NCBI GenBank assembly: GCA_028867735.1
Contig: JAGWFW010000001.1
Span: 73,671 to 120,714 of the forward strand
Length of the DNA: 47,044 bases
Source of the DNA: Nitrososphaerota archaeon
GTDB lineage: Archaea > Thermoproteota > Nitrososphaeria > Nitrososphaerales > Nitrosopumilaceae
Direction: 5' to 3'
Shown piece after piece: positions 1 through 8,521 of this stretch (positions are counted from its first letter, which is position 1; the number at the start of each line of letters is the position of its first letter). The translations under genes were made by a program, and so were the position numbers. A model generated the notes under the pieces. The model saw only the letters and a program-made list of their open reading frames with translations. It did no database searches and had not been told where the DNA came from.

Positions 1-40
1 GTTTTCTATATTCTGTGATTTGCTTGGCTTTGTCACGCAT
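1..40 (-). CDS. Possible 5' end of a gene leaving the window
   Basis: On the minus strand an ATG at 38-40 opens a frame that stays open to the window edge. The 13 visible codons read MRDKAKQITEYRK, a charged, protein-like start. The neighbour at 208 is divergent, so a minus gene starting here fits the layout. Only 40 bases are visible, so neither function nor reality can be settled. A short plus-strand frame (2-85) also crosses this stretch and is the competing reading. Confidence 0.3.
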   Translation of the reverse strand, partial: MRDKAKQITEYRK

Positions 41-177
41 GCTGTATTTCAATTACGAGATATCAGAAAATCTATTTTTATGTAAAATCTGCTTTCTGAT
101 GCCAGGTAGGCAAATAAGACGAGCATGGTGATCTATTTGATAAATAATTCTTGAAATTACTGCGTGGCGCCTCACAG

Positions 178-185
178 TATAAATA
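178..185 (+). promoter_or_regulatory. TATA box of the HIT gene
   Basis: TATAAATA lies 23-30 nt ahead of the ATG at 208, the spacing expected for an archaeal TATA box with a very short leader. Confidence 0.5.
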
Positions 186-207
186 AAATGGAGAAACGGA
201 GAATCTC

Positions 208-621
208 ATGAAATGTCTCTTCTGCGATATTTCGGCAGGAAAAAAAGAAGCACATCTAATCTATGAAGACAAGACTCACATTGCAATAATGGACAAATAT
301 CCTATACAGATGGGCCACTCGCTTGTGATTCCAAAAGAACATCATGAAAAAATAACAGACATGCCGACAGAAGGCGTATCTTCACTATTTTCCAAAGTTC
401 CAATTGTAGCGCAAGCCATATTGAAAGCTACTGGTGCAGACGGCTTTAACATTGGACAAAATAACGGCATCGCCGCAAATCAGATAATACCTCATGTTCA
501 CGTACATATAATACCAAGATACGAAAAAATGAATAATCCATGGAAAAGAAGAATGATTGCGACTGATGAAGAATTGAAAAAACTGTCTGACAAGATCAAG
601 GGTTTCATTGAACTACGATAA
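208..621 (+). CDS. HIT family nucleotide hydrolase
   Basis: A histidine-triad protein of 137 residues, the usual length for small HIT hydrolases that act on nucleoside phosphoramidates or dinucleoside polyphosphates in the cytoplasm. The triad HVHVHIIPR is at 96-104, with the catalytic His expected among H96/H98/H100. C3 and C6 (CLFC) with later histidines form the zinc site typical of the HINT branch. The N-terminal strand-rich half, including the GHSLVIPK stretch around 36-43, is also typical. Its end overlaps the convergent thioredoxin gene by 9 bp. The exact substrate cannot be read from sequence. Confidence 0.9.
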   Translation: MKCLFCDISAGKKEAHLIYEDKTHIAIMDKYPIQMGHSLVIPKEHHEKITDMPTEGVSSLFSKVPIVAQAILKATGADGFNIGQNNGIAANQIIPHVHVHIIPRYEKMNNPWKRRMIATDEELKKLSDKIKGFIELR

Positions 622-945
622 TTCTTTTACCATGTATTCCATGTCTGACTTTGTCAGCCCTATGTGTTTTTTCGCATCTCTTCTTGCAATTATTTTTCCA
701 TTTTCAAAAGCAATCATTGTTGGAACTGCCTGAATGTCAAACCTATCCCATAACGGATTCTCATCTTCGTCTATTAACGATCCTATTTTTCTGACGCTGG
801 GCATGTTTGCAGCTTCAAAGGAAGGTTTAAAATTTGCACAGTAAGGACACCAACTTGCATAAAACAAGACAAGCGTTCTTTTTCCGCTGTTTAATACGGC
901 AGAATCAAATTCTTCTGGTGTTACATGCTCCATATTCAAAATCAT
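613..945 (-). CDS. Thioredoxin-fold protein
   Basis: A 110-residue single-domain thioredoxin. The active site WCPYC is at 32-36 and the conserved cis-proline (AVPT) at about residue 75. It has no signal peptide, so it is cytoplasmic and likely reduces protein disulfides. The WCPYC dipeptide differs from the WCGPC of classical thioredoxin, so its redox partner may differ too. It converges on the HIT gene. The start ATG at 945 lies just upstream of aRF1's 3' end on the same strand. Confidence 0.88.
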   Translation of the reverse strand: MILNMEHVTPEEFDSAVLNSGKRTLVLFYASWCPYCANFKPSFEAANMPSVRKIGSLIDEDENPLWDRFDIQAVPTMIAFENGKIIARRDAKKHIGLTKSDMEYMVKELS

Positions 946-988
946 GATTAGAAATTATTTAGAGTTAGCGAAAATATTGTAATGCCGA

Positions 989-2263
989 TCATTGATTGGG
1001 GTTGTATCTTAAAAATGCGCCAACTTTTCCTATGCTTGACAGCATTGCTCCGTGTTCTGTGGTGCCTGATATTACCTCTATCTTTGTCCCGGCCTGGTCT
1101 GCAAGCAAAGAAAGATAATCTACAATATCACGTTCCGACGATTCAAGATCCATGCTTTTGCAGCTCGGGCAGGGCTTGCTCATGAGTTCCTGCATTCTGG
1201 AAATGACCTTCGGCCTTTCAAGTATTTCCGATTGTACATTCTGGCACCTCTTGCATGTAATGTCAATCTTACGTAAATTGGTGTCATCTGTTATCAGTAT
1301 TGTATCTACGACGTTTCTTTTGAGCAGGTCTATGATGTCCTGTAGACCATAGGTGGCAAGCCCGTTGGTATTGTGGATATCGTGGAATAGCTTCTCCACC
1401 AGTCTTTTCTCCTCGACCATCCTGAAATCTGTTAGGACGTCTTGAGCCCTTGAAAACGCCTCTCTGACCCCTTCTGCACCGGCATATGACGTGTCCAGCG
1501 TGGCTATTATCATGTTTTGAAGCCTATATTCGAGATATTCTTCTCTTATGAAATTCTCTTTTGTTGGACCGGGGCCTGAAACAATCAGTCCTTTTATCTG
1601 ATAAATATCAATAAAATATTCTTTTGTTGTATGCGCAATTCTGTTATAGTAGTCATTAAGTTCCATTTCTCTTAGTCTTTCAAACCTTCTTGCTGATTGT
1701 CCTCCCTGCCTGTGCTTTCCAGCAACTCCTGACGATGTTTCGGATAGTACGTCTAGCTTGTCTCCGTGCAAAAGCCCCCACCCTGCATCCTTTGCATCTA
1801 TTGCAAGGAAACCTATCATGTTTTCTTCTTTTAACATGTCTTTTAGGATGTCAACATGAAAATGATCATCGCATCTATACAGGAATGTCTGCAATTCCTT
1901 TGGCGGTTCGATTTCATACAATTTGATCACCTCGCTACCGATTGGACCCCCTCCTTCCGGTGGAAGTGCACCACAGAACATCACAAGTCCGTTGTCTGGT
2001 GATTTTTTGTACAATTTTAAACGCTGTATTACTCTTGATAGGGCATCGACTACATGTGTACGGGTCAGATCAGATTTTATGTTGTCTGCAGTCCCCTGTT
2101 CTTCTCTCAAGCCATTTGTGACTTCGTGCAAGGCTTTTTTTGGTGGCACATAAAGTGAAATCAACTCTGTGCCTCGTCCGCTTTTGTCAGACAACTCCTC
2201 CAGAGTTTTTCGTAATCGGTATAACTTTACAGAGTCCTGTTTTTCAATTTTTGGCTTGACCAT
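989..2263 (-). CDS. prf1: Peptide chain release factor aRF1
   Basis: Archaeal/eukaryotic class I release factor of 424 residues, which recognises all three stop codons and triggers peptide release at the ribosome. Diagnostic motifs are all present: NIKS at 61-64 and YRCDDHF (the YxCxxxF stop-codon motif) at 129-135 in the N domain, and GGQ at 187-189 in the catalytic domain. The C-terminal domain has a CKRC...CPSC zinc-binding region near 340-370, as in archaeal members. Length matches the family. ATG start at 2263, 21 nt after the stop of the upstream DsbA-like gene, so the two may be co-transcribed. Confidence 0.97.
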   Translation of the reverse strand: MVKPKIEKQDSVKLYRLRKTLEELSDKSGRGTELISLYVPPKKALHEVTNGLREEQGTADNIKSDLTRTHVVDALSRVIQRLKLYKKSPDNGLVMFCGALPPEGGGPIGSEVIKLYEIEPPKELQTFLYRCDDHFHVDILKDMLKEENMIGFLAIDAKDAGWGLLHGDKLDVLSETSSGVAGKHRQGGQSARRFERLREMELNDYYNRIAHTTKEYFIDIYQIKGLIVSGPGPTKENFIREEYLEYRLQNMIIATLDTSYAGAEGVREAFSRAQDVLTDFRMVEEKRLVEKLFHDIHNTNGLATYGLQDIIDLLKRNVVDTILITDDTNLRKIDITCKRCQNVQSEILERPKVISRMQELMSKPCPSCKSMDLESSERDIVDYLSLLADQAGTKIEVISGTTEHGAMLSSIGKVGAFLRYNPNQ

Positions 2264-2284
2264 GTTGTTTCTTCCTAAGCTAAG

Positions 2285-2920
2285 TTAGATGCTATCAAGT
2301 ACTTGTTGGAACACCGAAAAGGGCTGTGCTCCTTCCATTTTGCTTGCCTTGTTGTCATAAAGTATGATAAATGTTGGGGTTGCATCAACGCCGATTTCCT
2401 GACCAAATCTTTGATTATCCAACACCTTGTTTTCGTATTTCTTGTCGTTCACACATTTATCGAACTGGCCTAAATCCAGACCGACATTTGTTGCAAACGT
2501 ATCAAGGGATTTTTGATTGACCCAGCCGGTCTTTTCTCCTCCCCAGTTATTGTATAACTCATCGTGGTACTGCCAATATTTGCCTTGATCGCCAGCACAA
2601 TATGCTGCTTGGGCGGCCGAGACTGAATCAGGCCCATTTAATGGAAAGTCTCGAAAGACAAAGTTCACCTTTCCGGTGTTCACATATTCTTGTATTATCT
2701 GATTTTTGGTATTTTCGTGGAACAAATGGCAATAGGTACATTGATAGTCTCCCCACTCTACAATTGTGATTTTTGCATTTGGATCTCCTAGGATGGGAGA
2801 GCCGTTTTCGACTAGTGATTGCATTGATATGGCGGAATTATTCTGGTGTGGATAAAACAGGTATAATGATACTGCAATAACTGCAACTACAACTGGTATT
2901 GCGATATAGTATTTTTTCAT
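2285..2920 (-). CDS. Membrane-anchored DsbA-like disulfide oxidoreductase
   Basis: An extracytoplasmic thioredoxin-fold protein. From the ATG at 2920 it has 211 residues: one N-terminal membrane segment (about 4-22), a short linker, then a DsbA/thioredoxin domain with CTYC at 61-64 after the typical VEWGDYQ strand, and a cis-proline (ATPT) near the C-terminus. It probably makes or isomerises disulfides outside the cell membrane. The frame extends upstream to 3025, but the added 35 residues are not signal-like and would bury the anchor, so 2920 is preferred. Related thaumarchaeal genomes carry several such proteins (known of the group). Confidence 0.88.
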   Translation of the reverse strand: MKKYYIAIPVVVAVIAVSLYLFYPHQNNSAISMQSLVENGSPILGDPNAKITIVEWGDYQCTYCHLFHENTKNQIIQEYVNTGKVNFVFRDFPLNGPDSVSAAQAAYCAGDQGKYWQYHDELYNNWGGEKTGWVNQKSLDTFATNVGLDLGQFDKCVNDKKYENKVLDNQRFGQEIGVDATPTFIILYDNKASKMEGAQPFSVFQQVLDSI

Positions 2921-3061
2921 GTTGTTGTTGGATTTGATACCAATATTAGGATTTGTCAAAACTTGTTTCCCTGTCTTTTGTTTGATGTGATTTAACATGA
3001 AACAGTACCGCAAATCTTCTTTCATGAAACAGGATGCATTTCCTCGGCAAGAGTTTGTATG

Positions 3062-3397
3062 TCAGGATCCTTGGTTTGGGGTCAGTACAATGATGGGCTC
3101 TGGTTTTTTTATGCTAACGTCTGCCCTGCTGATCCTGCTCTTGTATACCTTGAATCTTTTGCCGCTATCTGACAATTCCCACTTTTCAACTTTGACAAGG
3201 GCAATCTCTTCCAAGTCTGTAATCTTTTTGTATACCGAGCTCAACGGTATGCGGTATTTCTCGGACAATTCCATTGCAGTCTTTCCTTCTTTTACAATTG
3301 AAAATAATATTGTTCTGGATTGGGCATCAGACAATGCCTCCAATACTTTTTGATTCACGTCGTATTTCTTCAATTGTGAAAATGAAATTTTCTTCAA
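3062..3397 (-). CDS. Small winged-helix transcriptional regulator
   Basis: A 111-residue DNA-binding protein. Residues about 20-75 form a winged helix-turn-helix of the ArsR-like fold (recognition helix in IPLSSVYKKITDLEE), followed by a wing and a basic tail. The start is a TTG at 3397. A TATA box (TTTAAATA in minus reading, 3423-3430) sits 26-33 nt ahead, so the mRNA is probably leaderless. A DtxR-like palindrome (3408-3421) lies between TATA and start, so the gene is probably metal-regulated. It is divergent from the ZIP transporter, but whether it controls that gene is only inferred. Confidence 0.8.
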   Translation of the reverse strand: MKKISFSQLKKYDVNQKVLEALSDAQSRTILFSIVKEGKTAMELSEKYRIPLSSVYKKITDLEEIALVKVEKWELSDSGKRFKVYKSRISRADVSIKKPEPIIVLTPNQGS

Positions 3398-3407
3398 GTT
3401 TTCTGAA

Positions 3408-3421
3408 TTAGGTGAGCCTAA
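3408..3421. promoter_or_regulatory. DtxR/MntR-like operator at the winged-helix gene
   Basis: TTAGGTGAGCCTAA is a palindrome with TTAGG/CCTAA arms, matching the general form of archaeal metal-dependent repressor (MDR1/DtxR family) sites. It sits directly downstream of the TATA box of the minus-strand regulator gene, where bound protein would block transcription. A related site is at the ZIP start (3481-3494). Confidence 0.6.
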
Positions 3422-3469
3422 CTATTTAAACCAAATGAGATGTTCTAAGAGTCTGGAACAACTCCGTCA

Positions 3470-3494
3470 TTTAAATAAAGTTAGCTTGTCCTAA
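3470..3494 (+). promoter_or_regulatory. ZIP promoter: TATA box plus DtxR-like operator
   Basis: TTTAAATA at 3470-3477 is 28-35 nt ahead of the ATG at 3505. Immediately downstream, TTAGCTTGTCCTAA (3481-3494) is an imperfect palindrome with TTAG/CTAA ends, similar to the operator at 3408. Its place between TATA and start suggests repression by a metal-loaded DtxR-family protein. Confidence 0.55.
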
Positions 3495-3504
3495 TCAAAG
3501 TACG

Positions 3505-4350
3505 ATGGATTACTGGCAACTCATAACGTTAGGTGCTATTGCGGGTTTTACAATTTTTCTAGGCCTGCCGCTTGCTGTGATGAAAAATCTAAGCGCGAAG
3601 AAGAAAGGCTTTCTGAATGCTGTTGCGCTTGGAATTTTGATATTTCTAATAATTGATGTGTTCAGCCATGGTTATGAATCTGCGTCAGACGCAGCCACTG
3701 AAGCACTGGCAGGCAAATCTCCTGCAGGCAATGCTGTGATTGACCTTGTGGCGCTTTTTGGCGGCATAGCAATTGGATTGCTTGGACTTACATGGTTTGA
3801 ACACAAGACGATGACAAAAAATGTACCGCAAATTCTTTCGCTTGAAAATATTCAAAAAGGCGATGACCATCTTCGTCAGTCATTCAATGACACTAATGCG
3901 TATCGGCTGGCAATGATGATTGCTGTAGGTATAGGAGCACACAACTTTAGTGAAGGGCTGGCTATCGGGCAGTCATATGCTGCAGGAGAAATAGGCCTGG
4001 CAATTCTTCTGATAATAGGATTTGGGGCTCATAACACAACTGAGGGATTTGGAATTGCTGGACCGCTTACTGGGGTATTGAAAAAGCCAACTGTCAGGTT
4101 CCTGTTATTGGCAGGTCTTGTTGGTGGCGGACCTACTTTTGTAGGTACCGTACTTGGAAGCTTGGTGTTCTCCAACGTTGCCTATATACTATTTTTGTCA
4201 ATCGCAGGAGGGGCTCTGATATACGTGTCAATGCTAATGTACAACGCAGGAAGGAAGCAAACCACGAACAACGTCATAATGCTTGGTATCTTTGTCGGCG
4301 TCTGTGCTGGCTTTGCTACTGATCTTATAGTGACATTGGGCGGGGCATGA
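3505..4350 (+). CDS. ZIP family metal transporter
   Basis: An integral membrane transporter of 281 residues, with about eight hydrophobic segments, that would import zinc or another divalent metal. The two metal-binding helices are clear: HNFSEG at 146-151 (TM4) and HNTTEG at 176-181 (TM5). A His/Asp-bearing linker (about 98-125) separates TM3 and TM4, as in the family. It is divergent from a winged-helix gene and both promoters carry DtxR-like palindromes, so uptake is probably shut off by metal sufficiency. Substrate (Zn, Mn or Fe) cannot be fixed from sequence. Confidence 0.92.
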   Translation: MDYWQLITLGAIAGFTIFLGLPLAVMKNLSAKKKGFLNAVALGILIFLIIDVFSHGYESASDAATEALAGKSPAGNAVIDLVALFGGIAIGLLGLTWFEHKTMTKNVPQILSLENIQKGDDHLRQSFNDTNAYRLAMMIAVGIGAHNFSEGLAIGQSYAAGEIGLAILLIIGFGAHNTTEGFGIAGPLTGVLKKPTVRFLLLAGLVGGGPTFVGTVLGSLVFSNVAYILFLSIAGGALIYVSMLMYNAGRKQTTNNVIMLGIFVGVCAGFATDLIVTLGGA

Positions 4351-4395
4351 CATTTGCAAAAAATACATGTCAAGATGAAAATTTCTTTTACATAA

Positions 4396-4403
4396 GATTA
4401 AAT
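4396..4403 (+). promoter_or_regulatory. TATA-like box of the S-layer-like gene
   Basis: GATTAAAT lies 28-35 nt before the TTG start at 4431, which supports that unusual start codon and a leaderless mRNA. Confidence 0.4.
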
Positions 4404-4430
4404 GCGTCGACTCGTCTCGATTACTAGTCA

Positions 4431-5789
4431 TTGACCTTGACGATCTTAAGCATCAGGCAGTTATCCTTTGCGTTTGTTTTTTTGGTAGTTCTGTCTTGTT
4501 TTGTAGGTTCGTTGCCTGCGATAAAACCTGCGCAAGCAATGGAAGGATTAATTCCAAAACTTGAGCCTGTTCAACACGTTTCGTCAAATCCTAATCTGTA
4601 TGTGTCTGCAGAAAACCCACTATTCAAAAATTATTTTGCAGGTCCAATGGTAATTGAGGTAATTGTAGCTGACCCTGACATACAAAGACTGGATCAATCG
4701 TATGGAGAACCCGTCGTTACTGTTAATGGAAAAAGATTGAGAATGGCACAGGCCACTGATGGCAACTGGTATGGCTATTTCGCTGATAGAAATCAAGCAA
4801 TTGCGGCGGCCAATACTGCTGTACTTACTGGTAAAGGTCTCAACTTTGGGGGCTTTTGTGATCCGGGAAGCACTTTTTCGCCAAAACCAGGTGTCAGTTA
4901 TTCTGAGACCAAGGGATTTACAATTGCTCGGGGGGGATTTGGTTCAAAAAACGATACCAATAACGGAGGTGCCAAAATCTCTCCGTCCAATTTTGTTCTC
5001 TGTACAAATAATCCTGGAACACTTACTACAAATCAAATGGAACACGTGATACGAGAAAATAAGACCCTAAACACAAACACGGGTGGCTTTGCGGCAAGCA
5101 CTGAGTATGAAAATGCTTGGCCAATAATACAACTGTATGATTTTTCGTCTATTCCCACTCCAGTTACAGTTGATTATCAAAAATCAGGAGGGGATCAGAT
5201 TGTCAACTTGATTTTTGATAGGATTCCTAGCAACTTAATCCACGTGTATGCTGCCAGGCCTGATTTTCCTCAAGGTTCTCAAGTGCAAGGTGATTTGCTT
5301 GATCCGCAGCTTAACATTGATCCAACTTCGGAGGATTCATGGACTTGGGGTGCTTCCATTACTAATAATACTTTATACTACATGGCCTTTGGAAGGGATG
5401 GCCAACCTGATGCGGATGGAACTCCAGCTATGCAAAACCTGATTGGCAATCTTACAACTTTTATGTTTAACCATAACGGAAGATTGACAGAAAACCCGAA
5501 CCCTCAAGGAGTAGTTGTAGCTAAACAACAGAGCAATGGGATCCAAACCTTATTTGCTGATAATAACGGATTTATGCGTACCAGATCAATCAGCGCTTTT
5601 TCTGTTCCAATTACTGTTAGTGAGCTCACGCCTAATTCAGGTATATTCTCTGACTATGATCAAGGTGGTATAGCTGATATAGTAATAAAAAATGATGCGC
5701 CTCGTGATAAATCATTTACCGCTACTTATAATGACAGAACATATAGTGTTGTAGTGAAATTCCATACTGCTACACTGACTATGGGATAA
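4431..5789 (+). CDS. Secreted protein like the N-terminal part of the thaumarchaeal S-layer protein
   Basis: A 452-residue secreted protein with a TTG start and a signal peptide (about 1-37, hydrophobic core then PAQAMEG). The rest resembles, from memory, the first domain of the much longer thaumarchaeal S-layer protein. Shared features are a GEPVVTVNGK strand, RMAQATDGNWYGYFADR (about 104-120), GFCDPGSTF, a VIRENKTLNTNTGGF stretch, and a late segment with NIDPTSEDSWTWG. It stops at SVVVKFHTATLTMG, about where the full S-layer protein would enter its next domain. There is no C-terminal membrane anchor or PEFG signal, so it is released or held by other surface proteins. It could be a lattice component, a decoy paralogue or a relic. 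Homology was judged without alignment. Confidence 0.72.
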   Translation: MTLTILSIRQLSFAFVFLVVLSCFVGSLPAIKPAQAMEGLIPKLEPVQHVSSNPNLYVSAENPLFKNYFAGPMVIEVIVADPDIQRLDQSYGEPVVTVNGKRLRMAQATDGNWYGYFADRNQAIAAANTAVLTGKGLNFGGFCDPGSTFSPKPGVSYSETKGFTIARGGFGSKNDTNNGGAKISPSNFVLCTNNPGTLTTNQMEHVIRENKTLNTNTGGFAASTEYENAWPIIQLYDFSSIPTPVTVDYQKSGGDQIVNLIFDRIPSNLIHVYAARPDFPQGSQVQGDLLDPQLNIDPTSEDSWTWGASITNNTLYYMAFGRDGQPDADGTPAMQNLIGNLTTFMFNHNGRLTENPNPQGVVVAKQQSNGIQTLFADNNGFMRTRSISAFSVPITVSELTPNSGIFSDYDQGGIADIVIKNDAPRDKSFTATYNDRTYSVVVKFHTATLTMG

Positions 5790-5835
5790 TGCTTCCAGTA
5801 TGACTTTGATTATGAACTTTAATCGTAAATAACGC

Positions 5836-7221
5836 ATGAACAATAAGAAACACGCCATTGTGATAGGTGGCAGCATATCTGGAATGATCTCAGCTGCGAT
5901 ACTTTCAAAATATTTTGAGAAAGTAACCATAATGGAAAAGGATCCGATTACAAATTTAACTCATACAAGAAAAAGCACACCTCAAGCAATTCATCCTCAC
6001 ATTCTTCTAGCTCGAGGAACTAGAATTTTAGCTGATATATTTCCAGATTTTATAGATGACTTGATCAAGGCGGGGGCAGTGTGTGCTAATATAAGTAGGG
6101 ACAGTGAACACTTTGTAGAAGAAAACTGGCAGCCCAGATTCACATCCGATCTAATTTGTTATTTTTGTAGCAGATCTTTGTTAGAATCAGTAATACGAAA
6201 TCAAATATTAAAAAATGATAAAATTATCTTTGAAGTGGACACAACAGTACTGGAATTGGTATTTGACAATAAAACAAAAAAGGTAAACGGTGTTAAAATA
6301 AAAAAATTACCACAAAATAATCTAGTGAATGTTTCTATGCTTCAAGGAGACTTGGTTGTTGATGCAGGAGGAAGAAATTCTAAAACGATAGAATGGTTAT
6401 GTGACATGGGATTTGAGAAACCAGAAGAAACGTATGTGAATTCACATATAGGTTACGCATCAAGATATTATAGAATTCAAAAACAATTTGATAATAAAAC
6501 ACGATTAACTATTGTTCTTAACAGGCCTCCTGACTTTCCAAAGATGGGCGGAATTATTTCTGTTGAAAATGATAAATGGTTGGTAGGATTATATAGTATA
6601 GGTAAAGATCTTCCTCCAACTAAAGAAGATGAATTTCTGGATTTTGCAAAGAATTTAGCTAATCCCAAAGTTTACGATCTAATAAGAAATGCAGAGCCAT
6701 TATCACAAATTTATGGATATAGAATAAAAGGAAATAGACTTATTCACTATGAAAAACTTACCTCATGGCCCGAGAATTTCATTGTAGTGGGAGATGCAGT
6801 ATGTACTTTCAATCCTTTTTATGGGCAGGGAATGACAGTGGCTGCATTGGGAGGGCAGGTCCTTGATGCATGTATGGAAAAATACTATTCTACGAAAAAA
6901 GATTTTGGTCATTTATTTCAAAAAAAACTATCTAAGACAAATTCTCGTCCTTGGCTGTTGGCAACCGGGGAAGATTTTCGTTGGCCAACAACTACCGGAA
7001 AAAAACCTAATCTGTTTGTAAGGTTAATTCAAAAATACGCCGATAGTGTTCTTACAATTACTCCTTATAGTAAGAAAGCTACTAAATCATTTCAGGAAAT
7101 GATGCATATGACAAAAACTCCTCTAATTCTATTCCACCCACTCATATTTGTATTAGTGATGCGGAAATTTTTATCTCGTAATATGATTAATTCCAATCAT
7201 AAATCTTCCAATTCGATCTAA
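5836..7221 (+). CDS. FAD-dependent oxidoreductase (monooxygenase / geranylgeranyl-reductase-like)
   Basis: A 461-residue flavoprotein. The N-terminal FAD-binding fold has GGSISGMISA at 11-20 followed by an acidic strand end (TIMEKDP). A second FAD motif VVGDAVCTFNPFYGQGM lies near residues 317-333 (GD motif of the para-hydroxybenzoate hydroxylase/GGR superfamily). The C-terminus has a basic, partly hydrophobic segment, which hints at membrane association. It may act on an isoprenoid or other lipid-soluble substrate, which fits the UbiA prenyltransferase nearby, but this is inference. Base composition is clearly more AT-rich than in the gat genes, so horizontal acquisition is possible. Confidence 0.82.
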   Translation: MNNKKHAIVIGGSISGMISAAILSKYFEKVTIMEKDPITNLTHTRKSTPQAIHPHILLARGTRILADIFPDFIDDLIKAGAVCANISRDSEHFVEENWQPRFTSDLICYFCSRSLLESVIRNQILKNDKIIFEVDTTVLELVFDNKTKKVNGVKIKKLPQNNLVNVSMLQGDLVVDAGGRNSKTIEWLCDMGFEKPEETYVNSHIGYASRYYRIQKQFDNKTRLTIVLNRPPDFPKMGGIISVENDKWLVGLYSIGKDLPPTKEDEFLDFAKNLANPKVYDLIRNAEPLSQIYGYRIKGNRLIHYEKLTSWPENFIVVGDAVCTFNPFYGQGMTVAALGGQVLDACMEKYYSTKKDFGHLFQKKLSKTNSRPWLLATGEDFRWPTTTGKKPNLFVRLIQKYADSVLTITPYSKKATKSFQEMMHMTKTPLILFHPLIFVLVMRKFLSRNMINSNHKSSNSI

Positions 7222-7254
7222 ATCTACGAATTTATGAAATTGGAATTAAGGACA

Positions 7255-8280
7255 TCAAGTGATTATTCTCTGTAATTTGTTTTCCTTTTTAGCATTTTTA
7301 ATTTCACGAGCTATTCTTTTACCCATACTCATAGGTTCACCATATGTCAGACTTGAATAGGGCGATCCATCTACGTAGAGATTTGTTCCTGCTACTATTC
7401 TAGCCGAAAATTCAAAAGTGGTAAATGTCGAATTATCATCATACACTCCTTCTAGGCAAAATGGTCCTATCATGCCTGGTGGAACTAGTTCTTTGGCAGA
7501 TTCTACGAATCTTTCACCCATTGCATAAACCTCCTCTAATAGAGATTCTCTTAACACTAATGGGCTATTCCCAACTACATTAAATGAAGGAATCCTGCTG
7601 CTCTCCAGCTGCTGTGATGCTGGAATGCGTCCTAATCCGTCTATGTCTGATTCATATCTGCGATCCACGCCAAAAAATTCTAGTTGCCCTTTGATTGCAG
7701 AATGAAAATATTGCAAGTATGCTGAAACCCCCCGAGCATATTCTTGAAGATATAGATCATTATCGCCTTTAATTAAACCGTCTGAAATTAACTGATCTCT
7801 TTTTTTCTCATAATCTTTTTCACTTGTTGTTAAAAAGTATCCCTTACCTCCGGCAGCTCCATGTCTCTTTGCTATGCTTAATCCTTTGATTTCTCTAGGA
7901 CTGGAAATGGATCTCGGTACATTGAGCTTAGAGTCTATCATTAGCTTTTCTTTCATTTTTCTATCTGATTCCCATCTCAAGATCCAGCGATTCCCAAAAA
8001 TTGGGGTTTTGATTGATTCTATTTCAGACGAAGTCATCTGCGAAATTAATGTTCCATGTGGGATCACAATAGAATCTTTTTCAGCAAGCTGTGTTGAACA
8101 CCGTTGATCTAATATCTCATTAAAAGAATCCACCAAAATTAAATCGTCAATAAAAGGAAAACGACGATATAATGATTCTCTTCTTTTCTCACATACTAAA
8201 AGTGTTTTAAACCCCTCATCTTTTGCCCCTTTTAATACCTGTAATGCACAATGAGATCCGAGGGTTGCAATAGATGTCAT
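7255..8280 (-). CDS. purP: FAICAR synthetase PurP (purine biosynthesis)
   Basis: ATP-grasp enzyme of 341 residues that in archaea makes FAICAR from AICAR, formate and ATP, replacing the folate-dependent step of purine synthesis. The N-terminal segment GSHCALQVLKGAKDEGF (8-24), the middle GVDRRYESDIDGLGRIPA stretch (about 220-237), and the C-terminal FEFSARIVAGTNLY...GSPYSSLTYGEPMSMGKRIAREI stretch are characteristic of PurP (DUF1246/DUF1297). Length agrees with the family. A small gene (8306-8521) ends 25 nt upstream on the same strand, suggesting an operon. Confidence 0.93.
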   Translation of the reverse strand: MTSIATLGSHCALQVLKGAKDEGFKTLLVCEKRRESLYRRFPFIDDLILVDSFNEILDQRCSTQLAEKDSIVIPHGTLISQMTSSEIESIKTPIFGNRWILRWESDRKMKEKLMIDSKLNVPRSISSPREIKGLSIAKRHGAAGGKGYFLTTSEKDYEKKRDQLISDGLIKGDNDLYLQEYARGVSAYLQYFHSAIKGQLEFFGVDRRYESDIDGLGRIPASQQLESSRIPSFNVVGNSPLVLRESLLEEVYAMGERFVESAKELVPPGMIGPFCLEGVYDDNSTFTTFEFSARIVAGTNLYVDGSPYSSLTYGEPMSMGKRIAREIKNAKKENKLQRIIT

Positions 8281-8305
8281 CTGATGCCTCTAAGATGTTA
8301 GCTGT

Positions 8306-8521
8306 TTATGAAAGTTCCATGTGAGAGTTTGTCGTAAACTGTAGCACGTCATCTATTAATTCCATCGACAGTGCTGTTTTCAATTCCTGCGGTATGTTCT
8401 TTATTATGACGTCTATTATGGATTTTTGTTCCATGCTTTCACCATTCTTCATAGCATATGAATAAAGGATCATTGCGTTGGATATTGCAATTGCACACTT
8501 TTCTCTTGTAGTTAAAGTCAC
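8306..8521 (-). CDS. Small hypothetical protein upstream of purP
   Basis: A 71-residue protein with a GTG start at 8521, not recognised. It looks entirely helical, with an Ile/Leu/Val pattern typical of a small helical bundle and no cysteines or membrane segment. It is on the same strand as purP with a 25-nt gap. The coding look (no low complexity, regular hydrophobic spacing) supports a real gene, but function is unknown. Confidence 0.6.
   Translation of the reverse strand: MTLTTREKCAIAISNAMILYSYAMKNGESMEQKSIIDVIIKNIPQELKTALSMELIDDVLQFTTNSHMELS

Noticed and set aside
1-131. Short plus-strand frames open from the window start (to 85 and to 131)
   Set aside because: They lack recognisable protein pattern and their length is within chance; the minus-strand reading is slightly better but also weak.
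2921-3025. N-terminal extension of the DsbA-like frame to 3025
   Set aside because: It would place 35 polar residues before the membrane anchor, and the shorter ATG start gives a standard signal-anchor protein.
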